Shown: positions 25,811-34,530 of the stretch, piece by piece | How the letters are laid out: each line of letters starts with the position of its first letter | How positions within the stretch are numbered: the first letter of the stretch is position 1 | Translations under genes and position numbers: made by a program | Assembly: GCF_022374895.2 (NCBI RefSeq) | Contig: NZ_CP092423.2 | Span: 3,038,001-3,102,000 of the forward strand | Direction: 5' to 3' | Source of the DNA: Mycobacterium lentiflavum | GTDB lineage: Bacteria; Actinomycetota; Actinomycetes; Mycobacteriales; Mycobacteriaceae | DNA length: 64,000 nucleotides | The notes under the pieces: generated by a model | Told to the model about the DNA's origin: nothing | What the model saw: only the letters and a program-made list of their open reading frames with translations | The model's database searches: none

Positions 25811-26902
25811 ATGGCGAAACGGCCGGCGCTCCTTCTCGCAATCGCGTTGTTGCTCGGCGCCTGCAGCAGCACTCAGCCGGCCGCGCCGAAAACCAGCTCG
25901 GCGGAACCGGCTAACGCTAAGGCCGCGAAGCTGGCCAGCCAGAAGGTCCTGAACGATGCGATCGACGAAGGCGCTCCCGGGTGCTCGGCCGCGGTGGGTG
26001 TCAGGGGCCAGGTCATCTGGACCGGGGTGCGCGGCCTGGCCGATGTGGCGGCCGAGGCCCCGCTGACGTCGGAGACGCTGTTCGATATCGCGTCGGTGTC
26101 CAAGCAGTTCACCGCCTCGGCGCTGCTGTTGCTCGTCGACGCCGGCAGGCTGACGCTCGACGACCCGCTGTCCCAGCATCTGCCCGAGCTGCCGGCCTGG
26201 GCGGGGACCGTCAACGTCGGACAACTGATGCACCAGACCAGCGGCATCCCCGACTACGTCGGACTGCTCGAGGCGCAGGGGTATCAGTTCGGCGACCGCA
26301 CCACCCAGGATCAGGCGGTGCGGGCGGTGGCCGCCATGCCGAAGCTGACGTTCGCGCCCGGCTCCCAGTTTGAATACTCGAACTCCAATTACCTGCTGCT
26401 CGGCGAGATTGTCCGCCGGGTGGCGCGGGAACCGTTGCCGCAGTTCCTCGCCGAACAGATCTTCCATCCGCTCGGCTTGGCCATGGTCCTGGATCCGACC
26501 GGACCGATTCCCGGCAAGGCCGTCGGGTACGAAGCGGACAGCGACGACTATCACGCCACCACAACCGGCTGGGAACAGGTCGGCGACGGCGGCATCCAGA
26601 CCACGCCCACCCAACTGGTCTACTGGGCCGACAATTACCGTACCGGCCGGGTGGGCGGCACCGCATTGCTCGACGCGCAACTGAAGGGCGCAGTGCCGAC
26701 CGATCCGGGCGGTGGTGACCGCTACGGCGCGGGAATCTTCCTGCTGGCCAACGGCACACTCGATCACGACGGCGAATGGGGGGGATTCGTGACTGCGTTT
26801 CGGGTGAGCAAGGACCGCACGACGTCCGTCGCGGTCAGCTGCAACACCGACGAGCAGGACCCCGAAGCCCTGGCCGGTGCGATCGCGAAACTCTGGATGT
26901 AG
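25811..26902 (+). CDS. Serine beta-lactamase-family lipoprotein, copy 2
   Basis: 363 aa. The signal peptide ALLLAIALLLGAC has a clear lipobox. Ser/Lys motif is SVSKQF, second motif YSNSNYLLLG keeps the canonical YxN, and the third is HDGEWGG. Unlike copy 1, all three active-site motifs are textbook. It shares VCSAA-like PGCSAAVG, LIHQTSGIP/LMHQTSGIP, GDNYRTGRVGG/ADNYRTGRVGG and AVSCNTD with copy 1, and both end in AKLWM. Likely a periplasmic peptidase or esterase acting on peptidoglycan or lipid esters. Co-directional and probably co-transcribed with copy 1. Rv1922/Rv1923 (lipD) occupy this place in M. tuberculosis. Confidence 0.82.
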   Translation: MAKRPALLLAIALLLGACSSTQPAAPKTSSAEPANAKAAKLASQKVLNDAIDEGAPGCSAAVGVRGQVIWTGVRGLADVAAEAPLTSETLFDIASVSKQFTASALLLLVDAGRLTLDDPLSQHLPELPAWAGTVNVGQLMHQTSGIPDYVGLLEAQGYQFGDRTTQDQAVRAVAAMPKLTFAPGSQFEYSNSNYLLLGEIVRRVAREPLPQFLAEQIFHPLGLAMVLDPTGPIPGKAVGYEADSDDYHATTTGWEQVGDGGIQTTPTQLVYWADNYRTGRVGGTALLDAQLKGAVPTDPGGGDRYGAGIFLLANGTLDHDGEWGGFVTAFRVSKDRTTSVAVSCNTDEQDPEALAGAIAKLWM

Positions 26903-27004
26903 CTGACTACCAACATGTTTCGCCAACGTCAGCCGGTTACCCCGGTGACCGTACGGCCGTCTTCGAGTACGAAGATTGGTCGGGGCCATCGGCGCGGGCA
27001 AGGC

Positions 27005-27086
27005 GGCAACCAATCTATCGCGCTGCTGTGCACGCGTCGCTCTCGTTGAACAGTGGAAACGCCTAGGTAACTCTAGATTGGTTGGC
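27005..27086. repeat. Inverted repeat in the 26903-27097 intergenic region
   Basis: GGCAACCAATCTA (27005-27017) and TAGATTGGTTGGC (27074-27086) are complementary at 12 of 13 positions across 56 bp. They lie between convergent genes, so this could be a large bidirectional hairpin or the ends of a lost insertion. No gene is recognised in the 195-bp gap. Confidence 0.35.
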
Positions 27087-27097
27087 GCCGCGTGGCC

Positions 27098-27475
27098 TTA
27101 AATGAACTCGTAGACAAAGACAACGACGATTGCCACCGCCAGCAGAATCAGGCTCACCACGATGACGGCGCGAACACCACGAGACTGGCGATGGAACCAG
27201 TGCTGCACTTGGGAAAAGCGCCAATCCGTCCAGGCGTAGGCGCGCGCAGCCCACAGCGCTTCAACCGCGAGCAAGCGAAAAGCGACCAGCAGCGCGGGGA
27301 TCCCGACTTCGGGGAGCAACACAATCAGCGGAATCGAGGCGATGAGCAACACGCCGCCCAGGACGGCGAGGCTCACCCGAACCGGCAGCGCCTTGGCCCG
27401 CCACCGAGCGCGATAAGCGAGCACTCGGGCCAGTGCGCCGGCGCGCGTCTCGGGGTGCTGCTCGGCAGAGTCCAC
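27098..27475 (-). CDS. TIGR02611-type small membrane protein (Rv1924c-like)
   Basis: 125 aa with hydrophobic segments at about residues 32-68 (two closely spaced helices, LAVLGGVLLIASIPLIVLLPEVGIPALLVAFRLLAVEA) and a C-terminal helix (AVIVVSLILLAVAIVVVFVYEF). The PEVGIP/ALL turn between helices is the family mark. Function unknown; integral membrane. Length fits Rv1924c (126 aa). Divergent from fadD31, 95 bp apart. Confidence 0.75.
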   Translation of the reverse strand: MDSAEQHPETRAGALARVLAYRARWRAKALPVRVSLAVLGGVLLIASIPLIVLLPEVGIPALLVAFRLLAVEALWAARAYAWTDWRFSQVQHWFHRQSRGVRAVIVVSLILLAVAIVVVFVYEFI

Positions 27476-27570
27476 GGTTGCTCCTCAAGGCCCCCGCGGC
27501 GGTGTCGACTCGCACTCTAGCCGACGGCCGGATCCGAAGCGCGGTGTCGCGGCGCACCTAGACTGCGGAT

Positions 27571-29400
27571 ATGGATGACGGTTCCCGACAGGACTCCGTG
27601 GCTCCAAAAGGCCTGCTACGAATAGAAGATTGCCTGGACGCCGACGGCGAGATCTCGTTGCCCCCGGGGACCACACTGATTTCTCTGATCGAGCGCAACA
27701 TCCGAAATGTGGGTGATTCCATCGCGTACCGCTACCTGGACTACGCCCGCGCAGCAGGCCACGCCCTGGAAGTGACCTGGGCCCAATTGGGTGTCCGGTT
27801 GGAAGCCATCGCCGGACGCATCCAGCAGTTCGCGGGTAATAGCGACCGGGTGGCGGTTCTGGCGCCGCAGGGCATCGACTACGTCGCCGGCTTCTACGCC
27901 GCAATCAAGGCGGGAACCATCGCGGTGCCATTGTTCGCGCCCGAGCTCCCGGGCCACGCCGAGCGCCTCGAGACGGCGCTGCGCGATTCCGAGCCGACCG
28001 TGGTGCTGACGACCGCGGCGGCGAAAGACGCGGTCGAAGAATTCCTGACCCAGTGCGCCCAGCTGCGCCAACCGCACGTCGTGGTCATCGATCAGATCCC
28101 CGACTCGGCGGGGGAGGCGTTCGTCCCCGTAGAGCTGGACATCGACCGGGTTTCCCACCTGCAGTACACCTCCGGTTCGACCCGGCCGCCGGTCGGCGTC
28201 GAGATCACCCACCGGGCCGTGGGCACCAACCTGACGCAAATGATTCTGTCGATCGATCTGTTGAACCGGAACACCCACGGGGTGAGCTGGCTGCCGCTCT
28301 ACCACGATATGGGGCTGTCGATGATCGGCTTTCCCGCGGTGTACGGCGGGCATTCCACGTTGATGTCGCCGACCGCGTTTGTGCGCCGGCCGCAGCGATG
28401 GATCCAGGCGTTGGCCGCGGGGTCGAGGGAAGGCAATGTGGTCACCGCCGCACCCAACTTCGCCTACGAGTGGACGGCACAGCGCGGCCTGCCTGCGGCC
28501 GGCGACGACGTCGACCTGAGCAATGTCGTGCTGATCATCGGCTCCGAGCCGGTCAGCATCGAGGCGATCGCGACGTTCAACAAGACTTTCGCGCCGTACG
28601 GGTTGCCGCACACCGCATTCAAGCCCTCGTACGGCATCGCCGAGGCGACGCTGTTGATCTCCACGATCGAGCCGGCCGCCGAGGCGAAGGTTGTCTACCT
28701 CGACCGCGAACAGCTGGGCGCGGGTAGCGCGGTGCGCGTCGGCGCGGATGCGCCCGGCGCGGTGGCCCACGTATCGTGCGGTCGGCCGGCTCGTAGCCTG
28801 CGGGCGGCGATCGTCGACCCCGAAACCGCCGACGAACTGCCCGACGGCATGGTCGGCGAAGTCTGGTTGCAGGGCGCCAACGTGGGCCGCGGCTATTGGC
28901 GACGCCCCGAAGAAACCCAGCGGACATTCCACGCGCACCTGCAATCGCGGCTGGCCGAAGGCAGCCGTGCGGAAGGGTCGGCGGCGGATAGCTCGTGGCT
29001 GCGAACCGGCGACTTGGCCGTGTATGTGGACGGCGAGCTCTATGTCGCCGGCCGCATCGCGGACCTGGTGGTCGTCGACGGCCGCAACCACTACCCGCAG
29101 GACATCGAGGCCACCGCCGCCGAGGCGTCACCGATGGTGCGACGCGGCTACGTGACGGCCTTCTCGCTGCCGGACGACGGTGGCGTGGTGATCATTGCCG
29201 AGCGCGCGGCGGGCACGAGTCGCGACGATCCGCAACCGGCGATCGAGGCGATAAAGGCCGCGGTATCGCACCGCCATGGCCTGGCCGTTTCCGACGTGCG
29301 CTTGTTGCCCGCCGGCGCCATTCCCCGCACCACCAGTGGAAAGCTGGCCCGCCTGGCCTGCCGCGCTCAATACCTCGGTGGCGCACTGGGCTCGCGTTGA
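27571..29400 (+). CDS. fadD31: Fatty-acyl-AMP ligase FadD31
   Basis: 609 aa. The FAAL-type P-loop YTSGSTRPPVGVEITHRAV, the LPLYHDMGLSMIGFP block and a C-terminal RTTSGKLARLACR with the catalytic lysine are all present. FAALs make acyl-adenylates and hand them to polyketide synthases instead of CoA. M. tuberculosis FadD31 (Rv1925, 620 aa) is in this group. No polyketide synthase is nearby, so its acceptor is elsewhere. Preceded by the divergent membrane protein. The MPT63 gene that follows it in M. tuberculosis is not found here. Confidence 0.9.
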   Translation: MDDGSRQDSVAPKGLLRIEDCLDADGEISLPPGTTLISLIERNIRNVGDSIAYRYLDYARAAGHALEVTWAQLGVRLEAIAGRIQQFAGNSDRVAVLAPQGIDYVAGFYAAIKAGTIAVPLFAPELPGHAERLETALRDSEPTVVLTTAAAKDAVEEFLTQCAQLRQPHVVVIDQIPDSAGEAFVPVELDIDRVSHLQYTSGSTRPPVGVEITHRAVGTNLTQMILSIDLLNRNTHGVSWLPLYHDMGLSMIGFPAVYGGHSTLMSPTAFVRRPQRWIQALAAGSREGNVVTAAPNFAYEWTAQRGLPAAGDDVDLSNVVLIIGSEPVSIEAIATFNKTFAPYGLPHTAFKPSYGIAEATLLISTIEPAAEAKVVYLDREQLGAGSAVRVGADAPGAVAHVSCGRPARSLRAAIVDPETADELPDGMVGEVWLQGANVGRGYWRRPEETQRTFHAHLQSRLAEGSRAEGSAADSSWLRTGDLAVYVDGELYVAGRIADLVVVDGRNHYPQDIEATAAEASPMVRRGYVTAFSLPDDGGVVIIAERAAGTSRDDPQPAIEAIKAAVSHRHGLAVSDVRLLPAGAIPRTTSGKLARLACRAQYLGGALGSR

Positions 29401-29440
29401 CAACTCGGCCGCACAAAGCTCCCGGTGGCATCCTGGCCAC

Positions 29441-30097
29441 ATGGGTCTGATCATCCGGCTGGCGGAGCTCCTCATTCTGCTGCTGCCGCTGGTGGGCCTG
29501 GCCATCGGCGCGCTGCGGGCCTTCGGCGCGAACAAGCGGCGAGCCTCCGATGCGCCAGCGCCCCCGGCGCCGCCGCCCGAACCCAACGCCATCAGTCAAG
29601 CCGCGCAATGGCGCTCGCTGCGACGGATCCTCGACGAGCACCATCGCACCGACACCCGCTGGCTGGAGTACGAACTCGACTTCGCCAAGCTGCTCGACTT
29701 CCCGCTGATGACGGATCTGCGCGATCCGCTGACCGTCGCTTTTCACAAGGCCAAGCTGCGCGCGGACCTGTTGCGGCCCGTCAAGGCCGAGGATCTGCTC
29801 GACGACCGCGAATCCGCCGCGCGCTATCAAGTCGCCGTCGAGGATTACGTGACCGCGTTCAACGTCGCCGAGGCCGAAGCAATACGCAGACGCCGCAACG
29901 ACTTCTCACGCGATGAACAACAGCGCATCACCCGCGCCCAGCGCCTGTTGCGGATGGCTTCCGACGCCGCCGCCGCGCCGCAGGAGCGGCAAAGCGCCTA
30001 TGAGTCGGCCCGCAAAGAACTCGACGGGCTGATCGTGTTGCCCGCCACCACACAGGCCAGCATCGAGCGTGGAATCTCCGGCGAGATCGAGGGATAG
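29441..30097 (+). CDS. Membrane-anchored coiled-coil protein (Rv1927-like)
   Basis: 218 aa from the ATG at 29441. A single N-terminal transmembrane helix (LIIRLAELLILLLPLVGLAIGAL) is followed by a Pro/Ala linker and a long charged helical region (residues about 60-215) with many Arg/Glu pairs, ending GISGEIEG. No catalytic motif. Likely cytoplasm-facing helical domain on a membrane anchor. Position and size suggest the Rv1927 counterpart. Starts 40 bp after fadD31 and may be in its transcript. Confidence 0.65.
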   Translation: MGLIIRLAELLILLLPLVGLAIGALRAFGANKRRASDAPAPPAPPPEPNAISQAAQWRSLRRILDEHHRTDTRWLEYELDFAKLLDFPLMTDLRDPLTVAFHKAKLRADLLRPVKAEDLLDDRESAARYQVAVEDYVTAFNVAEAEAIRRRRNDFSRDEQQRITRAQRLLRMASDAAAAPQERQSAYESARKELDGLIVLPATTQASIERGISGEIEG

Positions 30098-30210
30098 AGC
30101 CTTTTTAGGAGCTTCGTGATGCCTTTGTGCCCTTATCGGCACCTGTCGGCGCGCGGCATCATGACGGCATCGCCGTCCTCGGCGACGAACCGATCATCAA
30201 GGAGCCCAAC

Positions 30211-30579
30211 ATGATCGAATACGATTTGGACAAAGAGCATTCCATCTTGGAGGTGCGGCCGAAGGCCGCGCTCGACAAGCAAGATTTCGTCGAACTCGCG
30301 CAAGCGGTTGATCCCCTGATCGAGGCCCAGGGCGACCTTGCCGGCCTGATTGTCAATGCGGCGTCGTTCCCGGGTTGGGACAGTTTTGGGTCGATGGTCA
30401 CCCACCTGCGCTTCGTTCGGGACCATCACCGGCACGTCAAGAAAATCGGAGTGGTGACCGACTCGCACCTGGGAGATATCGCCGAGCATCTGGCCTCGCA
30501 TTTCGTGTCGGCCGAGATCCGGCATTTTCCAGCCGGACAGCTCGAGCAAGCGCGGCAGTGGATCATCGACGGCTCCTGA
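30211..30579 (+). CDS. SpoIIAA-like (UspA-unrelated) STAS-type protein
   Basis: 122 aa; AAGGAG lies 6 bp before the ATG at 30211. It fits the SpoIIAA-like family (PF11964): ILEVRPKAALDKQDFVELAQAVDPLIE, then GLIVNAASFPGWDSFGSM, then VKKIGVVTDSHLGDIAEHLASHFVSAEIRHFP. Such proteins bind membrane lipids or act as small regulatory domains in stress responses. No partner is visible in the neighbourhood. Soluble. Confidence 0.75.
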   Translation: MIEYDLDKEHSILEVRPKAALDKQDFVELAQAVDPLIEAQGDLAGLIVNAASFPGWDSFGSMVTHLRFVRDHHRHVKKIGVVTDSHLGDIAEHLASHFVSAEIRHFPAGQLEQARQWIIDGS

Positions 30580-30612
30580 AGCGTTGAGTCGTGGGCGTGT
30601 CACGATGATGAG

Positions 30613-31365
30613 ATGACCGCGACCGGGCAACCTGATGAGCCGCTCGCCGGTTACCCGGTCACACCGCCACCGCTGCCTGGCCCGGTCACCTTCGACCAGC
30701 AGTGGAGCGACCTGACGTTCGTGCACTGGCCGGTCGATCCCGACGGCGTCGCGCACCTGTACCCACCGGGGACGAGGCCGGACGTCTTCGCCGACGGGCT
30801 GACCTACGTTGCGTTGGTCCCGTTCATGATGGCGAGCACGAAAGTCGGTACCGCGCTGCGGCTTCCGTACTTCGGCCGGTTCCTGGAGACCAACGTCCGG
30901 CTGTATTCGATCGACGACGCCGGCCGGCACGGTGTCCTGTTCCGGTCGCTGGAAACCGCTCGCCTGGCCGTCGTACCCGTCACCCGGATCGGCCTCGGCG
31001 TCCCCTACACCTGGGCCAAAATGCGGCTGACGCGCGACGGCGACCACATCACCTACGGCAGCGTGCGCCGCTGGCCGCGCCGCGGCCTGTGCAGCCGGCT
31101 GACCGTCGCCCTGGGGGACGTGGTGGAGCCGACGCCGCTGGAGGTCTGGCTCACCGCTCGCTGGGGCGCCCACACGCGCCGGGCCGGCCGGACGTGGTGG
31201 GTGCCCAACGAGCACGGACCGTGGCCGTTGCGCGCGGCGCACATCGTCGAGCTGAGCGACGAGCTGGTCGACGCCAGTGCGGTGCGTCCGGCCGGCGATC
31301 GACTGCGCGGCCTGTATTCGCCGGGTGTGCGAACCCGCTTCGGCCGCCCCTGCCTGGTTCAGTGA
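30613..31365 (+). CDS. DUF2071 (YqjF-like) protein
   Basis: 250 aa. Characteristic W-x-x-LTFVHWPVDPDGVAHLYPPG at about residues 32-53, FLETNVRLYSIDDAGRHGVLFRSLE in the middle, and a C-terminal SPGVRTRFGRP. The DUF2071 fold is beta-rich and resembles acetoacetate decarboxylase; the role is unknown. Co-directional with the STAS gene, 33 bp apart. It then runs up to the convergent SDR gene. Confidence 0.75.
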   Translation: MTATGQPDEPLAGYPVTPPPLPGPVTFDQQWSDLTFVHWPVDPDGVAHLYPPGTRPDVFADGLTYVALVPFMMASTKVGTALRLPYFGRFLETNVRLYSIDDAGRHGVLFRSLETARLAVVPVTRIGLGVPYTWAKMRLTRDGDHITYGSVRRWPRRGLCSRLTVALGDVVEPTPLEVWLTARWGAHTRRAGRTWWVPNEHGPWPLRAAHIVELSDELVDASAVRPAGDRLRGLYSPGVRTRFGRPCLVQ

Positions 31366-31383
31366 GTTCTCACGGGATGGTTC

Positions 31384-32151
31384 TCACGGGATGGTGTAGC
31401 CGCCGTCGATCACGACGTCCGAACCGGTCATGTAGCTGGACGCGTCGCTGGCCAGGTAGACGTAGAGGCCGACGAGTTCCTCCGGCCGGCCGATGCGGCC
31501 AAGCGGAATCTTGGGCTCCCACAGCCGGTGATACTCCGCCATCGGTTCGACGAGCTCGGTGAGGATGTAGCCCGGGCTGACGCTGTTCACCCGGATGTTG
31601 TGCGGCGCGAGCTCGACGGCCAGCGCTTTGGTCAGGTGGATGACCGCGGCCTTGGAGGTGCAGTAGTGGCCCGCCTGCTGCGGGACGTTGATGATGTGGC
31701 CGGACATCGAGGCGGTGGTGATGATGGCGCCGCCGCGGCCCTGGCCGACCATCGCGCGGGCCGCCGCCTGCGCGGTGAGGAATACGCCGTTCACATTCGT
31801 GTCCTGGATGGCCTGGAATTCGTCCGGCGACATGTCCAGCATCGCCTTCAGATTGATGATCCCGGCATTGCAGACGGCAATGTCGATGCCGCCCATCTCC
31901 GCAATCACCTGGTCGACCATTCGGTTCACCTGATCGGGTTGGGTCACGTCGCAGGTGATCGGCACGACCTTGTCACCGGCCGCGGCGAGCTCGGCGGCGA
32001 CCTTCGTCAAGACCTCGGTATGGCGTGCCGCAATGGCCACTTGTGCACCGGCTTGCAAATAGGCCTCGGCCACTTTTTTGCCGATACCGGTGGACGCCCC
32101 GGTCACCAGGGCCGTCCTGCCGCGCAGGTCAAACAAGTCCAACACGCTCAT
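31384..32151 (-). CDS. Short-chain dehydrogenase/reductase (Rv1928c-like)
   Basis: 255 aa, classical SDR. The cofactor motif TGASTGIGKKVAEAY lies at about residues 18-32, NAG at 90-92, the catalytic Ser in TTASMSGHI and the Tyr-x-x-x-Lys as YCTSKAA, with C-terminal YMTGSDVVIDGGYTIP. NAD(P)-dependent oxidoreductase of an alcohol/ketone, substrate unknown. Matches Rv1928c in length. Divergent from the SnoaL-like gene over 58 bp with a KstR-type site, suggesting a part in sterol or lipid catabolism. Confidence 0.88.
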   Translation of the reverse strand: MSVLDLFDLRGRTALVTGASTGIGKKVAEAYLQAGAQVAIAARHTEVLTKVAAELAAAGDKVVPITCDVTQPDQVNRMVDQVIAEMGGIDIAVCNAGIINLKAMLDMSPDEFQAIQDTNVNGVFLTAQAAARAMVGQGRGGAIITTASMSGHIINVPQQAGHYCTSKAAVIHLTKALAVELAPHNIRVNSVSPGYILTELVEPMAEYHRLWEPKIPLGRIGRPEELVGLYVYLASDASSYMTGSDVVIDGGYTIP

Positions 32152-32184
32152 TCGATATCCCTATCCAGACGAGCCCCGTAAAAC

Positions 32185-32198
32185 CAGAACACGTTCTA
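32185..32198. promoter_or_regulatory. KstR-box-like site (CAGAACACGTTCTA)
   Basis: Fits the AAC-nn-GTT core and flanks of the cholesterol repressor KstR consensus TnnAACnnGTTnnA, except for C at the first position. It sits between the divergent SDR and SnoaL-like genes, 34 and 11 bp from their starts. Confidence 0.55.
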
Positions 32199-32209
32199 GT
32201 GTGTCCGCT

Positions 32210-32689
32210 ATGGGCAACTTCAGCAGGGCCGAAATCGAGCAAGCCGTCGAGCACTACACAACCGTGGCCGAAGAGTGCAGCGCCTCCGGCGACTGGGCTC
32301 CATTTGCGGATTTATTCACTGAGGACGTTGTCTACATCGAACACCACTACGGCGTCTTTCACGGCCGCGAGGCGGTGCGGGACTGGATCGTCGCCGTCAT
32401 GGCGCCGTTCCCGCACATGCGCTTTCCCAGCGACTGGATTGCCTACGACGAGGACAATGACGCCGTCGTCATCATGATCAAGAATCTGCTCGACCACCCG
32501 ACCGACCCGAACGGTGAACCGTTCTGGTTCCCGAACTGGACTCGATTGGTCTACGCCGGCAACGGCCTGTTCTCCAGCGAGGAGGACATCTACAACCCCA
32601 ACCGCGATGCGCCTGGTGCCGTCGCGGCGTGGATGGAAGCGGGCGGGCAGTTCGCGTCAACCGAGTTCCTGCAACCCAACGCGCACTAG
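32210..32689 (+). CDS. SnoaL/NTF2-like protein
   Basis: 159 aa from the ATG at 32210. The NTF2-like cone fold is indicated by HYTTVAEECSASGDWAPFADLFTEDVVYIEHHYGVFHGREAVRDWI. Ketosteroid-isomerase relatives have this pattern, with the acidic and aromatic residues in the pocket. A C-terminal helix follows RDAPGAVAAWMEAGG. Divergent from the SDR; the shared KstR-like site suggests a common steroid- or lipid-linked role. The stop overlaps that of the convergent DJ-1 gene (shared CTAG). Confidence 0.75.
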   Translation: MGNFSRAEIEQAVEHYTTVAEECSASGDWAPFADLFTEDVVYIEHHYGVFHGREAVRDWIVAVMAPFPHMRFPSDWIAYDEDNDAVVIMIKNLLDHPTDPNGEPFWFPNWTRLVYAGNGLFSSEEDIYNPNRDAPGAVAAWMEAGGQFASTEFLQPNAH

Positions 32690-33441
32690 GCCTTCGGAGA
32701 AACCGCGGCAAGATCCGGCTGTCGCTTGCGGCGGCGTGACCGGACCGCCGCCAGCGCCTGATCCCAGGCAATCATCGTCGTCGCCGTGAGGTTGGCCGGC
32801 TTGGCACTGTCTTTCGAGAGCAGGGCAGCGGCAGCGGCTTTCGTGGTTGCCGACGCCTTCGACAGGTGACCGGAGTCGAACGGTGGCTGCGGGTCGTATT
32901 CGATCGCGAGCTGGATCGCCTTGGCGCGGCGCTGGCCCCCGATCTCGGCGGCCAGCCGGAACGCGAGGTCCAATCCCGCGGATACGCCGGCACTGGTGAT
33001 GACGTTGTCCTGGCGCACGACCCGCTCGTCGCTGACCGGGATCGCGCCGAATCCCTTCAGCAGCGGGATCGCCAGCCAATGCGACGTCGCCCGCCGACCC
33101 TCGAGCAGGCCGGCCGCGGCCAGGATCACCGAGCCCGAGCATACCGACGCCGTCCAGCTCGCGTTTCGATGCGCCGAGCGCAGCCAGTCCAGCAGCACCC
33201 CGTCGCGGGCGTGCACCGGAGTCGACGGGCCACCGGGCACGAGAATGACGTCGGGCGAAGGGGTTTCGGCCAGCGAATGCGTGGCCCCGATGACCAGTAC
33301 CCCGGAGTCGGCGGTGATCGGCCCGGATTCGTGCCAGACGAACCGCACCTCGGCACCCGGCAGATTGCGCAGCACTTCGTACGGTCCGATCATGTCCAGC
33401 GCGGTGAATCCGGGGCAAGCCACGAAGGCGATCTGGGTCAT
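32686..33441 (-). CDS. DJ-1/PfpI-family protein (isonitrile-hydratase-like)
   Basis: 251 aa. The DJ-1/PfpI core covers residues 1-190: VACPGFTALDMIGPYEVLR, VPGGPSTP and the nucleophile elbow ASVCSGSVILAAAGLLEG, followed by ATSHW. The pattern fits isonitrile hydratase and related glutamine-amidotransferase-like enzymes. The last 60 residues are basic and Ala-rich. Transcribed with and just after the AraC/DJ-1 regulator (30 bp apart), which likely controls it. Corresponds to the Rv1930c position. Confidence 0.82.
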   Translation of the reverse strand: MTQIAFVACPGFTALDMIGPYEVLRNLPGAEVRFVWHESGPITADSGVLVIGATHSLAETPSPDVILVPGGPSTPVHARDGVLLDWLRSAHRNASWTASVCSGSVILAAAGLLEGRRATSHWLAIPLLKGFGAIPVSDERVVRQDNVITSAGVSAGLDLAFRLAAEIGGQRRAKAIQLAIEYDPQPPFDSGHLSKASATTKAAAAALLSKDSAKPANLTATTMIAWDQALAAVRSRRRKRQPDLAAVSPKA

Positions 33442-33470
33442 CGGTGCGGTCCTCTCCGATCAGGATTCAA

Positions 33471-34421
33471 CTAGGCAAACGTCTTGCGGTACTGGTCCGG
33501 AGAAACACCGATACGACGAATGAAGTTGCGCCGCATGGTTTCCGCGGTGCCAAAGCCGCATCGGGCCGCGATCGCGACCACGGTGTCGTCGGTCTCTTCC
33601 AACTGCCGGCGCGCGGCTTCGGTGCGGACCCGTTCGACGTAGTGGCCGGGCGCCTCGCCGACCTCGTCGGTGAACACCCGAGTGAAATGCCGCGGGCTCA
33701 TCGTCGCCCGGCGCGCCAGATCACCGATGCTGTGCGGGGCTCCCGGCTGCGCCTCGATGGCCTCCTGCACCTCGCGGATGCAGACGCGTTTGGCGCGCGG
33801 CACCCATACCGGCGCCGCGAATTGCGTCTGCCCGCCGGGGCGGCGCAGATACAGCACCATCCAACGGGCGACGGTCTGCGCGGTCTCGGTTCCGTGGTCG
33901 TCCTCGACGAGGGACAGCGCGAGATCGATACCCGAGGCGACACCCGCGGCCGTCCACACCACCTCGGAGCTTCGCACGAAGATCGGATCGGGATCGACGT
34001 CGATGGCGGGGAACTCACCGGCCAGCCGCTCGGCGAAGGCCCAGTGGGTGGTGGCGCGGCAGCCGTCGAGCAGCCCGGCCTCGGCGGCGAGGAAGGCGCC
34101 CGTGCAGACGGTCACGACGCGGCGCGCGTGGCCCGCCGCGGCTTTGATCCAGGCCACCAGGTCCGCGTCTTGCCGAGCGGCGTCGACGCCGCCGCCGCCG
34201 GGCAGCACGACCGTGTCGATCTGGTCGTCGGGGTCGGGCAGCGGGGCGCCGACGAACGCGAGGCCGCTCGGGGTGGTGATCGGCCGGCCCTGCACCGAGG
34301 CCAGGACGACGTCGTAGCCGCCGTCGGTCAGCAGCGCTGCGCCGGTGAACACGTCGTAGGGCCCGACGACGTCGAGCGCCTGCACACCCGGAAAGCCGAC
34401 GATGACGACCTTGCGAACCAT
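33471..34421 (-). CDS. AraC-family regulator with DJ-1/PfpI sensor domain (Rv1931c-like)
   Basis: 316 aa. The N-terminal DJ-1-like domain (about 1-185) has VVIVGFPGVQALDVVGPYDVF and VTVCTGAFLAAEAGLLDG with the conserved cysteine. The C-terminal AraC double helix-turn-helix (about 210-316) has IGDLARRATMSPRHFTRVF and VVAIAARCGFGTAETMRRNF. Such GATase1-AraC regulators sense small molecules or redox state. M. tuberculosis Rv1931c is shorter as I recall. Head of the leftward pair with the free-standing DJ-1 enzyme. Divergent from tpx, 109 bp apart. Confidence 0.88.
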   Translation of the reverse strand: MVRKVVIVGFPGVQALDVVGPYDVFTGAALLTDGGYDVVLASVQGRPITTPSGLAFVGAPLPDPDDQIDTVVLPGGGGVDAARQDADLVAWIKAAAGHARRVVTVCTGAFLAAEAGLLDGCRATTHWAFAERLAGEFPAIDVDPDPIFVRSSEVVWTAAGVASGIDLALSLVEDDHGTETAQTVARWMVLYLRRPGGQTQFAAPVWVPRAKRVCIREVQEAIEAQPGAPHSIGDLARRATMSPRHFTRVFTDEVGEAPGHYVERVRTEAARRQLEETDDTVVAIAARCGFGTAETMRRNFIRRIGVSPDQYRKTFA

Positions 34422-34530
34422 GGATTCAGTGTTGGCCGAACCAGGGTATGTCGTCTAGGCCTAGTACCCCACGAATCAGGACATCGGACCTGATCCCGGG
34501 CCGCTCGACCGGCCTTGGCAGACTGTTCCC

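Noticed and set aside
24701..27013. 770-codon open frame on the minus strand
   Set aside because: Antisense to both serine-hydrolase lipoproteins, which have full motifs; the antisense product is low-complexity His/Gly/Arg-rich.
27616..29091. 491-codon minus-strand frame
   Set aside because: Antisense shadow of fadD31.
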